Shown: positions 16,952 to 25,489 of the stretch, in pieces
Position numbering within the stretch: the first letter of the stretch is position 1
Layout: each line of letters opens with the position of its first letter
Source: Mesoflavibacter sp037029465
GTDB taxonomy: Bacteria > Bacteroidota > Bacteroidia > Flavobacteriales > Flavobacteriaceae
Assembly (NCBI RefSeq): GCF_037029465.1
Contig: NZ_JAYMEM010000026.1
Coordinates: 310,001 to 374,000 of the forward strand
Direction: 5' to 3'
DNA length: 64,000 nucleotides
The notes under the pieces: generated by a model
The model's input: the letters and a program-made list of their open reading frames with translations, nothing else
What the model was told of the DNA's origin: nothing
The model's database searches: none
Position numbers and translations under genes: made by a program

Positions 16952-17743
16952 TTACCTCACAGCACTTTTCATTACAAAACGATGTAATAGTTTAGGGAAG
17001 AAACGCTTTAGGTACACACCCAAAATTTCCTTTTTACCAATATAAGCTTCAAATTTTTCTTTTTCGATAGCTTTAATCATACGACTACAAAACTGTTGGA
17101 CTGTAAGTCCATTTTCAGTTGCTTGATCTTGGCTGTTTTGTAAGCTACCATCACCTATTAAAGCATTTTTAGCAATATTAGTATTTACAAACCCAGGACA
17201 GATAATAGTCACTTTTATATTGTCTTTTTCGTGTTCCATGCGTAAAGCATCAAAAAAACCATGTAAAGCATGTTTTGCACCACAATAACCAGAACGATAA
17301 GGTGAACTAAACTTACCCATCAAACTGGTAACCACAACAAATTGACCCTTTTGATTTTTAATAAAATGAGGCAATAAAGCTTTGCTTAAAGCAACAGTAC
17401 CTAAATAATCAACGTCCATTAATTTTTTATCTACACTTATGTCTGTATTTACAATTAAAGAACGTTGACTAATACCTCCATTATTAATTAAAACATCAAT
17501 CTTTCCAAAGCAGTTAATAGCATTTTCAACTACAGTTTTCATGTTATCAATTTCAGCTAAATCAAAAGGAATAACAGCTACATTTTCAGGAGTTTTACAG
17601 GTTTGTTTTATATTTTCTAACTTGGCTTTATTTCTTGCAGAAATAATTAATTTACAATCTATTTTAGATAAGTGTTCTACTAAACCTTTCCCAATTCCGC
17701 TAGAAGCACCAGTAATCCAAACCACTTTATTTTTAAAGGTCAT
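16952..17743 (-). CDS. Short-chain dehydrogenase/reductase
   Basis: 263-residue classical SDR. Cofactor-binding TGASSGIGKG lies at ~11-20; the NNGGIS structural motif (NNAG variant) is at ~87; the catalytic Ser is in VVVTSLMGKFS (~140); and YRSGYCGAKHAL carries Tyr and Lys of YxxxK (~153-157). The C-terminal region VTIICPGFVNTNIAKNAL is typical. Similar proteins are annotated DHRS7-like or generic SDR oxidoreductases. Substrate unknown; it is not an obvious menaquinone enzyme despite sitting in the cluster. It is divergent from menC with a 59-bp shared promoter region. Confidence 0.88.
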   Translation of the reverse strand: MTFKNKVVWITGASSGIGKGLVEHLSKIDCKLIISARNKAKLENIKQTCKTPENVAVIPFDLAEIDNMKTVVENAINCFGKIDVLINNGGISQRSLIVNTDISVDKKLMDVDYLGTVALSKALLPHFIKNQKGQFVVVTSLMGKFSSPYRSGYCGAKHALHGFFDALRMEHEKDNIKVTIICPGFVNTNIAKNALIGDGSLQNSQDQATENGLTVQQFCSRMIKAIEKEKFEAYIGKKEILGVYLKRFFPKLLHRFVMKSAVR

Positions 17744-17769
17744 TTCAGTTTTTATTTTAAGTGAATTTA

Positions 17770-17777
17770 CAAAAATA
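17770..17777 (-). promoter_or_regulatory. -7 element TATTTTTG of the SDR gene
   Basis: TATTTTTG on the minus strand, 26 nt before the SDR start. It lies only 6 nt from the oppositely oriented menC element, so the two promoters overlap. Confidence 0.45.
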
Positions 17778-17783
17778 AATACC

Positions 17784-17791
17784 TATTTTTG
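17784..17791 (+). promoter_or_regulatory. -7 element TATTTTTG of menC
   Basis: TATTTTTG lies 11 nt before the menC ATG at 17803. No convincing TTG -33 element was found. Confidence 0.45.
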
Positions 17792-17802
17792 AAACTAACT
17801 TT

Positions 17803-18837
17803 ATGAAAGCAACCTACAAACAACATATTCTAAATTTCAAAGTTCCAAGCGGCACATCTAGAGGTGTTTTAAAAACTAAAGAAACCTGGTACATTATTAT
17901 TGAGGATGAAGGTAAACGTGGTATTGGTGAATGTGGAATTTTAAGAGGTTTAAGTGCAGACGATAGACCAGATTACGAAGCACAATTACAGCAAACTTGT
18001 AATAATATTGAAAAAGGCTTAGACGTACTTTATAATGAAAATGTAGAATTTCCGAGCATTCAAATTGGGTTAGAAATGGCTTTTAAAAGTTTAGAAGCTA
18101 ATTCTACTTTCGAATTATTTCCTTCAAACTTTACAAAAGGAAATGACACAATTCCAATTAACGGATTAATTTGGATGGGTGATAAAGCCTTTATGAATCA
18201 GCAAATCAAACAAAAAATAGCAGATGGTTTTGATTGTATAAAAATGAAAATTGGAGCTATAGATTTTCAAACAGAATTAGAAGTTTTAAAAGGAATTAGG
18301 CAAAATTTTAGCGAAAGCGATATAGAAATAAGAGTAGATGCTAATGGAGCTTTTACTATTGATTCTGCTTTAGAAAAACTACAACGTTTATCAGATTTCA
18401 AATTACATTCTATTGAGCAGCCAATAAAACCAAACCAATGGGAAGAAATGGCAAATCTTTGTGATAAAACTCCACTTCCAATAGCATTGGATGAAGAGTT
18501 GATTGGTGTTTTTAATGACGATAGAAAGCAGCAACTATTAAACACAATCAATCCACAATATATTATCTTAAAACCAAGTTTTATAGGTGGTTTTAAAGGT
18601 AGTGATACATGGATTACCCTTGCCGATAAGCAAAATATTGGCTGGTGGATTACTAGTGCTTTAGAAAGTAATGTTGGACTTAACGGTATTGCGCAATATA
18701 CGTATTTAAAAGAAGTTACTATGCCTCAAGGGTTAGGTACAGGTAGTTTATTTACTAATAATATTTCTTCACCATTAATTGTAAAAAATGGTACATTGCA
18801 GTACGATACAAATTTAAATTGGGATTTTAATTTTTAA
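17803..18837 (+). CDS. menC: o-Succinylbenzoate synthase
   Basis: 344-residue enolase-superfamily dehydratase converting SHCHC to o-succinylbenzoate. Catalytic Lys pair in CIKMKIGA (~147-149); metal ligands in RVDANGAF (~178), IEQPI (~204) and ALDEEL (~229); second catalytic Lys in LKPSFIGG (~254). The family also contains N-acylamino acid racemases and dipeptide epimerases, but the position directly before CPBP-menE and in a men region supports MenC. It is followed by the CPBP gene after 3 bp. Confidence 0.92.
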   Translation: MKATYKQHILNFKVPSGTSRGVLKTKETWYIIIEDEGKRGIGECGILRGLSADDRPDYEAQLQQTCNNIEKGLDVLYNENVEFPSIQIGLEMAFKSLEANSTFELFPSNFTKGNDTIPINGLIWMGDKAFMNQQIKQKIADGFDCIKMKIGAIDFQTELEVLKGIRQNFSESDIEIRVDANGAFTIDSALEKLQRLSDFKLHSIEQPIKPNQWEEMANLCDKTPLPIALDEELIGVFNDDRKQQLLNTINPQYIILKPSFIGGFKGSDTWITLADKQNIGWWITSALESNVGLNGIAQYTYLKEVTMPQGLGTGSLFTNNISSPLIVKNGTLQYDTNLNWDFNF

Positions 18838-18840
18838 CCT

Positions 18841-19824
18841 ATGGATTATATAAAACAAGCGTTTTACGCTAAGCATGACGCATGGCGTTACATTGTTGGA
18901 TTATTATTAGTCATCGTAGCTTGGCAATTTATTGGAGCTATTCCTTTATTAATAGCTTTAGTAATGGCTGTATTTAAGCAAGGTGGAGATTTAAATAATA
19001 CACCATCAGATATTGCTGGTTTAACCAATCTTTTAGGACAAAATAACTTTTTGTTATTAATGTTAATCTCTTTTGTTATTGGTCTTATTGGCTTATTTTT
19101 AGTGGTTAAATTTATCCATCAACAATCGTTTAAATCATTAACAACAGCAAGAACTAAAGTAGATTGGAAACGTATTTTGTTTGCGTTTTTCTTTTGGGGA
19201 ATTATTTCTTCTGCAATGGTGATTTTGGATTATAAATTAGCACCAGAAGATTATGTTTGGAATTTCGATTTGCAAAAATTCTTGGTTTTAGCAGTTATAG
19301 GTATCGTATTGTTACCATTTCAAACCAGTTTTGAAGAATATTTATTTAGAGGCTATTTAATGCAAGGTATTGGTGTAATGGCAAAAAATAGATGGTTGCC
19401 ACTTGTGATTACTTCAGTAATTTTTGGTGTAATGCATATTGCAAATCCAGAAGTAGAAAAACTGGGTTACGTGATCATGGTATATTATATCGGTACAGGT
19501 TTTTTCTTAGGAATTATAACTTTAATGGACGAAGGTATGGAGCTAGCGCTAGGTTTTCACGCAGCAAATAACTTGTTTACAGCTTTATTGGTGACAGCAG
19601 ACTGGACAGCATTACAGACAGATTCTATTCTAAAAGATATTTCTGAACCAGGCGAAATGGCTTTAGGAGAAATCTTTGTTCCTGTATTTATAATCTTTCC
19701 AATTCTACTATTTATTTTTTCTAAAATGTATAAATGGAACAACTGGAACGACCGATTATTTGGTAAAGTTGAAGCTCCAGAATTAGATATAACTACACAA
19801 ATAGGAAATGACACCAACGTATAA
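18841..19824 (+). CDS. CPBP-family intramembrane glutamic endopeptidase
   Basis: 327 residues, about seven to eight membrane helices. The CPBP (Abi/CAAX Rce1-like) motifs are present: FEEYLFRGYL at ~162-171 (Glu-Glu-xxx-Arg), FGVMHIANP with His at ~199, and GFHAANN with His/Asn at ~240. Such enzymes cleave prenylated or bacteriocin-like peptides or have housekeeping roles; the target is unknown. It lies between menC and menE and overlaps menE by 17 bp, so it is translationally coupled in the menaquinone operon. The C-terminal ~60 residues are cytoplasmic and charged. Confidence 0.88.
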   Translation: MDYIKQAFYAKHDAWRYIVGLLLVIVAWQFIGAIPLLIALVMAVFKQGGDLNNTPSDIAGLTNLLGQNNFLLLMLISFVIGLIGLFLVVKFIHQQSFKSLTTARTKVDWKRILFAFFFWGIISSAMVILDYKLAPEDYVWNFDLQKFLVLAVIGIVLLPFQTSFEEYLFRGYLMQGIGVMAKNRWLPLVITSVIFGVMHIANPEVEKLGYVIMVYYIGTGFFLGIITLMDEGMELALGFHAANNLFTALLVTADWTALQTDSILKDISEPGEMALGEIFVPVFIIFPILLFIFSKMYKWNNWNDRLFGKVEAPELDITTQIGNDTNV

Positions 19825-20893
19825 AAACATTCATAATCGTTTTAAATTAAACGGTACACATTACAATTTTGAAGATTTAAAAGAAGTTGCTTATAGCTTT
19901 ATAAAAGAAGGCTTAGATTTTGAAAAGCAAATAGGAGATTTTTTAAATCATTGGCAAGATGATAGCGAGTTTATCGATGTAAAAACCTCAGGATCTACAG
20001 GTCAGCCAAAAACCATAAGTTTAAGTAAACAAGCAATGGTTAATTCGGCAATTGCTACAGGAGATTTCTTTGGTTTAGAACCAGGTAATACAGCCTTAAT
20101 GTGTCTTCCTGCAAATTATATAGCAGGAAAAATGATGTTAGTTCGTGCACTAATTTTAGGTTTAGAAATTGAAGTTATAGAACCAAAAACAAATCCAGTT
20201 TTTGATAACGAAGTACATTATGATTTTTGTGCGATGATACCTATTCAGCTTCAAAAAACTTTAAAACGAATTGATAATATTAAAACCATAATTGTTGGTG
20301 GTGCATCGGTTTCTTATCAATTAAAAGAACAAATCCAAAGTTTAAAAACCAATGTTTTTGAAACCTACGGTATGACCGAAACTATTACGCACGTTGCTGT
20401 AAAAAAGCTAAATAACTTCCATGATGATAAAGATTTTAGCATAGCTGAATCTTCTTATTTCAAAACATTACCAAACATCAAAATATCACAAAATAAATCG
20501 CAGTGTTTAGTCATTGATGCGCCAAATATTTTAGATGAAACTATATTAACAAACGATGTTGTAAAGTTACATTCAGATACTACTTTTGAATGGTTAGGAC
20601 GCAAAGACAACGTGATTAATTCTGGTGGTGTAAAACTTTTTCCAGAACAGATTGAAGCCAAATTACAGCCACAAATAGCTTCACGATTTTTTATTTCGAA
20701 AGAAGAAGATGATAAATTTGGTGAGCATGTCATACTTGTTGTAGAAGATAAAGATTTTAACTTAAAACCTTCAGATTTAAAAGGTTTAACTAAGATAGAA
20801 GCACCAAAAAAAATCTATGTTTTAGAGCAGTTTAAAGAAACATCTTCTGGAAAAATAAACAGAGGGAAAACATTGCAACTACTTCAAAAGTAG
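19808..20893 (+). CDS. menE: o-Succinylbenzoate--CoA ligase
   Basis: 361-residue ANL-superfamily AMP-forming ligase that activates OSB for MenB. Motifs: P-loop TSGSTGQPKTISLSK (~60), the A5 motif ETYGMTETITH (~184), the hinge GRKDNVINSGGVKLFPEQIE (~264) and catalytic Lys in SSGKINRGK near the C-terminus. It is shorter than E. coli MenE (~450), with a compact N-terminal region usual for Bacteroidota. Its ATG lies inside the end of the CPBP gene. It is the last men gene in the window; menH and menG were not seen. Confidence 0.94.
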   Translation: MTPTYKNIHNRFKLNGTHYNFEDLKEVAYSFIKEGLDFEKQIGDFLNHWQDDSEFIDVKTSGSTGQPKTISLSKQAMVNSAIATGDFFGLEPGNTALMCLPANYIAGKMMLVRALILGLEIEVIEPKTNPVFDNEVHYDFCAMIPIQLQKTLKRIDNIKTIIVGGASVSYQLKEQIQSLKTNVFETYGMTETITHVAVKKLNNFHDDKDFSIAESSYFKTLPNIKISQNKSQCLVIDAPNILDETILTNDVVKLHSDTTFEWLGRKDNVINSGGVKLFPEQIEAKLQPQIASRFFISKEEDDKFGEHVILVVEDKDFNLKPSDLKGLTKIEAPKKIYVLEQFKETSSGKINRGKTLQLLQK

Positions 20894-20986
20894 ACTTTAC
20901 TCAACAAAAAACATACTTCACTCAATACCCGTTTTATAAACTTTGGTTTGGTTATAGTTTAGCTGTAAACTTTAAAACCAAGGATT

Positions 20987-21634
20987 ATGAAAACATTTGT
21001 ATCATTAACATTATTTCTGTTTATTACAGTAATTAATGCACAAGAAACAACGCTAACAACTAAATCAGTAAAGCTAGATAATTTAATTTCATTTGTAGCA
21101 GATAATTTTCCTTTACAACAAGAGAATACCGACGAAGACGAGGAAGACGAAGAAGATGAAAACCACTTAAATTATCAGGTCACTTTTTTATTAGAAACGA
21201 CAACTTCAAATTTTTCTGACGAAGATGAAATTATCTTGAAGCAAGCTTTTAAGTTTTTATCAGATAGATTAAGTACTAAAGATAAGCTTTCAACAGTAGT
21301 TTATTCAGGTCAAAACGGATTATTATTAGATAATCAATCACCAAAATCACTTAAAAAAATACTTCACGCATTAAGTGACGTAAAAAAGAATATAATAGAA
21401 GATTATGAAGATGGAATAGAAGAAGCTTATTCGCATGCAAATACAAATTTCAACACAGAAGCTCAAAATATTTTAGTTATGGTAAGAAATCCAGATGCTA
21501 AAGCAGAAACGAGTGAAACAGAAGAAATTGTTGAAGCCTTAAAAGCAAACGGTGCAAAAACTAAGGACAATAGTATTGTGCTTTTAACAGCTATTTCATT
21601 ACTACCAGAATTAATCGAAGTTATCAAAAAATAA
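20987..21634 (+). CDS. Secreted degenerate vWA-like protein
   Basis: 215 residues with a signal peptide (MKTFVSLTLFLFITVINAQ) and an acidic stretch DEDEEDEEDE at ~49-58. The remainder aligns by eye with the vWA domain of the next gene: FLLETTTSNFSDEDEIILKQ against FLIDVSGSMGSPNKLGLLKQ, then KDKLSTVVYSGQNGLLLD against KDKVSIVVYAGAAGVVLK, then NILVMVRNPDA against NRVILATDGDF. The MIDAS DxSxS is replaced by ETTTS and the TDG is lost, so it should not bind metal in the usual way. It begins a two-gene operon (11-bp gap to the full-length vWA protein). It looks like a truncated, diverged paralogue. Confidence 0.72.
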   Translation: MKTFVSLTLFLFITVINAQETTLTTKSVKLDNLISFVADNFPLQQENTDEDEEDEEDENHLNYQVTFLLETTTSNFSDEDEIILKQAFKFLSDRLSTKDKLSTVVYSGQNGLLLDNQSPKSLKKILHALSDVKKNIIEDYEDGIEEAYSHANTNFNTEAQNILVMVRNPDAKAETSETEEIVEALKANGAKTKDNSIVLLTAISLLPELIEVIKK

Positions 21635-21645
21635 ACTATATAATC

Positions 21646-23727
21646 ATGAAACTATTTTTAAAATCATTATTTGTACTATTTACAATCGTACAAATACAAG
21701 CACAAGAAAAAACAATAAGCGGTGTTGTCTCTGATGAGAACGGATTGCCCTTACCATCTGCAACCGTTTTAGTAAAAGGAACAACAAACGGTACTCAAAC
21801 CGATTTTGACGGAAATTACTCAATTACAGCACAAGAAGGTGATATATTAGTTTTTGCTTATGTAGGATATGATAGTAAAGAAGTTACTGTTGGAGCTTCT
21901 AATAAGATAAATGTGAGTATGGAACTTGATAACACTTTAGATGAAGTTGTAGTGACTGCTTTTAGTAATAAGTCTAGGGAAAGTTATACTTCTTCAGTTG
22001 CTAAAATTAAAAGTAAATCTTATGAAAAAAGATTGATTTCTTCTAATGGTAATTTAAAAAACAAAACTTTTGTTGGAGTAAGAGGTGTTGGTTCTATTTC
22101 TAATTCAACCTCTCCATTATATATAGTTGATGGTAAAATAATGAAAGATTTAATTTCTTTAGATGCCTTAAATATTAGTTCAATAAATATTTTAAAAACT
22201 TCTACAGCAAAATCTTTATATGGTGATAAGGCTTCAAATGGTGTTGTAATAATAACAACTGATAAAACTGCAGAAAAGGAAAAACTAGGCTATAAAACAG
22301 ACCAAAAGTCTCTATTACTTCAACAAAAACATTTAAACGAATCATACACAAAAATTCATGAAAACAAGTTTAAAACCGTAAGTAATTCACCATTATCAAC
22401 ATTTTCAATAGATGTAGATAAAGCAGGTTATAGTAATGTAAGACGCTTAATTAATACAGGTCAATTTGTTCCGGCAGATGCTGTAAAGATTGAAGAAATG
22501 GTTAATTATTTCAATTATAATTATCCGCAACCAAAGGATGAGCATCCATTTTCAATCAATACAGAAGTAGTAAAAACACCATGGAATCAAGATACAAAAT
22601 TGGTTAAAATTGGATTACAAGGTAAAATTTATGAAAACGAAAACTTACCTGCAGCAAATCTTACATTTTTAATTGATGTATCAGGATCTATGGGAAGTCC
22701 AAATAAGCTAGGATTACTTAAACAAGCATTTAAATTATTAGTAAATCAGCTTAGAGAAAAAGATAAAGTATCTATCGTGGTTTATGCTGGTGCAGCTGGA
22801 GTAGTATTAAAACCAACATCTGGTAAACATAAAGATAAAATCATCGAAGCATTAGATAATTTGCATTCTGGCGGATCTACTGCTGGTGGCGCAGGCATAA
22901 AATTAGCTTATAAATTGGCACAAGAAAATTTCAATAAAAAAGGAAATAACAGAGTGATTTTAGCAACCGACGGTGATTTTAATGTCGGTGCATCCTCAGA
23001 TCAAGATATGGAAGATTTAATTACTGAAAAACGAAAATCTGGTGTATTTCTTTCGGTTTTAGGCTTTGGATATGGAAATTATAAGGATTCTAAACTAGAA
23101 ACTTTAGCAGATAAAGGAAATGGTAATCATGCTTACATAGATACGATGCAAGAAGCTAGACGTATTTTTGAAAGCGAATTTGGCGGAACGTTATTTACCA
23201 TTGCAAAAGATGTAAAATTACAAGTAGAATTTAATCCCAATAAAGTACAAGCATACCGTTTAATTGGTTACGAAAATAGATTATTAGCAGACGAAGACTT
23301 TATTGACGATACTAAAGATGCAGGCGAATTAGGTGCTGGACATACAGTAACAGCTCTTTATGAAGTGATTCCAGTTGGTGTAAAAAGTTATTATATTAAA
23401 GATGAAATTGATTTAAAATACACAGATAAAAAAGTGAATGACAACTATTCTCATGAGTTGTTTACAGTTAAATTTAGATATAAAAAACCAGATGAAGATA
23501 CGAGTATAGAAATGGTTCATATTCAAAAAGATGAAGTAACAGAAGCCTCAGAAGACATGAATTTTGCTAGTGCAGTTGCTTTGTTTGGTATGCAATTAAG
23601 ACAATCTCAGTTTTATAATAATGCATCTCAAGATTTAGTTGTAGAACTAGCAGAAAAGGGAAGAGGAGAAGATAAAAATGGATATAGAGCCGAATTTATA
23701 AGATTAACAAAATCACAAAACTTTTAA
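21646..23727 (+). CDS. YfbK-like vWA protein with CarboxypepD_reg and TonB-plug-like domains
   Basis: 693 residues. Signal peptide (~1-20); CarboxypepD_reg-like domain ISGVVSDENGLPLPSATVLV...FAYVGYDSKEVTV (~24-90); a plug-like segment with LYIVDGKIMKDLISLDALNI, INILKTSTAKSLYG and GVVIITT (~150-205); a YfbK N-terminal region FSIDVDKAGYSNVRRLINTG (~247); and the vWA domain with MIDAS DVSGSMGS (~344), a Thr in GGSTAGGAG and ATDGDFNVG (~440). The C-terminal DUF3520-like part follows. Bacteroidota YfbK-type proteins are thought to be surface or periplasmic; function unknown. The plug fragment without a barrel suggests fusion of a receptor front end to a vWA module. It follows a truncated vWA paralogue. 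Confidence 0.88.
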   Translation: MKLFLKSLFVLFTIVQIQAQEKTISGVVSDENGLPLPSATVLVKGTTNGTQTDFDGNYSITAQEGDILVFAYVGYDSKEVTVGASNKINVSMELDNTLDEVVVTAFSNKSRESYTSSVAKIKSKSYEKRLISSNGNLKNKTFVGVRGVGSISNSTSPLYIVDGKIMKDLISLDALNISSINILKTSTAKSLYGDKASNGVVIITTDKTAEKEKLGYKTDQKSLLLQQKHLNESYTKIHENKFKTVSNSPLSTFSIDVDKAGYSNVRRLINTGQFVPADAVKIEEMVNYFNYNYPQPKDEHPFSINTEVVKTPWNQDTKLVKIGLQGKIYENENLPAANLTFLIDVSGSMGSPNKLGLLKQAFKLLVNQLREKDKVSIVVYAGAAGVVLKPTSGKHKDKIIEALDNLHSGGSTAGGAGIKLAYKLAQENFNKKGNNRVILATDGDFNVGASSDQDMEDLITEKRKSGVFLSVLGFGYGNYKDSKLETLADKGNGNHAYIDTMQEARRIFESEFGGTLFTIAKDVKLQVEFNPNKVQAYRLIGYENRLLADEDFIDDTKDAGELGAGHTVTALYEVIPVGVKSYYIKDEIDLKYTDKKVNDNYSHELFTVKFRYKKPDEDTSIEMVHIQKDEVTEASEDMNFASAVALFGMQLRQSQFYNNASQDLVVELAEKGRGEDKNGYRAEFIRLTKSQNF

Positions 23728-23829
23728 CTCAATTTACTATTAACTAGTATTTTTCTTACCAATTTAGAACTCGGTTGTATTTTTAATTATTATTCATTTA
23801 TTTTTATGGTCTAACTAAAAATACAACCT

Positions 23830-25485
23830 ATGAGTTCTAAATTTTACGATTTTAAAAATTTAAAAGGAGATTTAACTGGCGGATTAGTTGCTGGTGTTGT
23901 TGCTTTACCTTTAGCATTAGCATTTGGTGTGCAATCTGGTTTAGGTGCAATTGCAGGTCTTTATGGCGCAATCGCAGTTGGTATTTTTGCAGCTATTTTT
24001 GGAGGTACCGCTACACAAGCAAGCGGACCAACAGGTCCAATGACGGTTGTTTCTGCTGCATTAGTTGCCGCTTCAATTGAGATTACTGGTAGTTTGGAAG
24101 CTGCAATGCCAATAATTATTGTTACGTTTTTATTAGGTGGTGTTTTTCAGATTATTTTTGGGTTTTTAAATATTGCAGGATATGTAAAATACTTTCCTTA
24201 TCCAGTAGTTTCTGGGTTTATGAGTGGCGTAGGATTAATTATAATTATTCTTCAGTTGTTTCCATTTGTAGGGTTAAGTTCGGCTAAATCTACGTGGTTA
24301 GTTATGCAAGATTTGCCAAGGTTGTTTTCAGATTTTAACTGGCAAGCCTTAGTGTTAGGAGGCATAACGATAATTGTATATTTCATATTTCCTTATATCA
24401 CAAAAGCGATTCCTAGTGCTTTGGTAGCTTTAATTTTTTCATCCGTATTAGCATTTTTATTAAAATGGGATGTGCCAATTATTGGTGAAATTCCTTCTGG
24501 ATTACCAAATTTACAAGTTTCAGGATTATTTTCAATAGATGCTAGTGCCTATGCTATTGTTTTAGAATATGCTTTGGTTTTGGCTGTTCTAGGCTCGATA
24601 GATTCGTTATTAACTTCGGTTATTGCAGATAATATGACAAAGACCAAACACAATAGTAATCGCGAATTAATCGGTCAAGGAATAGGAAATGCAATTGCTG
24701 CAATTTTTGGAGGTATTCCTGGTGCTGGCGCAACCAAAGGGACGGTGATTAATATTAATTCTGGCGGGCGTACAAGATTATCTGGTGCAACACACGGATT
24801 ATTTTTATTAGCAGTTTTACTAGGTTTGGGTAAGTTAGCAGCGTTTATTCCGTTATCGGTTTTAGCAGGATTATTAATCCCTATTGCCTTTAAAATTATA
24901 GATGTTAAAGGCTTAAAACATTTACTAGTTGTGCCAAGAGCAGATGCTGTAGTTTTAATAATTGTTTTACTAATTACCACGTTTGGAAGTTTAATACAAG
25001 CAGTAGGTATTGGGTTGTTACTAGCGTCTTTATTATTTATGAAACGCGCTAGTGATATTGGAGAAAAAGGTATGGAAGTTGGTACTTTGGCTGGTTTTGA
25101 TGGTGAAAAACCTTGGCAAGACGAAAAAGAGTTTTACGAAGCGCATAAAGACAAAGTATATATTAAACATCTTTACGGACCGTTATTTTTTGGGTTTACC
25201 TCTCATTTTCAAGATGAAATAGCAAATATACCAAAGCAAGTTAAAGCATTAATTATAAGATTAGATCGTGTGCCATACATTGATCAATCTGGTTTATATG
25301 CTTTAGAAAATGCAGTTTTAGATTTAGAAAAACGCGGTATACAAGTACTTTTAACCGCTGTACAGGAACAACCAAAAGATAAACTTATTTCTATAGATAT
25401 TGTACCAGATTTAATATCTGAAACACATATTTTTGATACGATTGAAGACGCTTACGAGTACTTAAGAACGCATTTTAAATTATAG
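23830..25485 (+). CDS. SulP-family anion transporter
   Basis: 551 residues. The N-terminal membrane domain starts LKGDLTGGLVAGVVALPLALAFGVQSGLGAIAGLYGA, the SulP signature, with about 12-14 helices and QASGPTGPMTVV. A cytoplasmic C-terminal STAS domain runs ~440-545 (VYIKHLYGPLFFGFTSHF, IIRLDRVPYIDQSGLYALE). Substrates of bacterial SulP proteins include sulfate, bicarbonate and dicarboxylates; bicarbonate is plausible in a marine bacterium, but nothing here decides. No carbonic anhydrase is adjacent. It ends 4 bp from the convergent MORN-tailed gene. Confidence 0.92.
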   Translation: MSSKFYDFKNLKGDLTGGLVAGVVALPLALAFGVQSGLGAIAGLYGAIAVGIFAAIFGGTATQASGPTGPMTVVSAALVAASIEITGSLEAAMPIIIVTFLLGGVFQIIFGFLNIAGYVKYFPYPVVSGFMSGVGLIIIILQLFPFVGLSSAKSTWLVMQDLPRLFSDFNWQALVLGGITIIVYFIFPYITKAIPSALVALIFSSVLAFLLKWDVPIIGEIPSGLPNLQVSGLFSIDASAYAIVLEYALVLAVLGSIDSLLTSVIADNMTKTKHNSNRELIGQGIGNAIAAIFGGIPGAGATKGTVININSGGRTRLSGATHGLFLLAVLLGLGKLAAFIPLSVLAGLLIPIAFKIIDVKGLKHLLVVPRADAVVLIIVLLITTFGSLIQAVGIGLLLASLLFMKRASDIGEKGMEVGTLAGFDGEKPWQDEKEFYEAHKDKVYIKHLYGPLFFGFTSHFQDEIANIPKQVKALIIRLDRVPYIDQSGLYALENAVLDLEKRGIQVLLTAVQEQPKDKLISIDIVPDLISETHIFDTIEDAYEYLRTHFKL

Positions 25486-25489
25486 CCGT

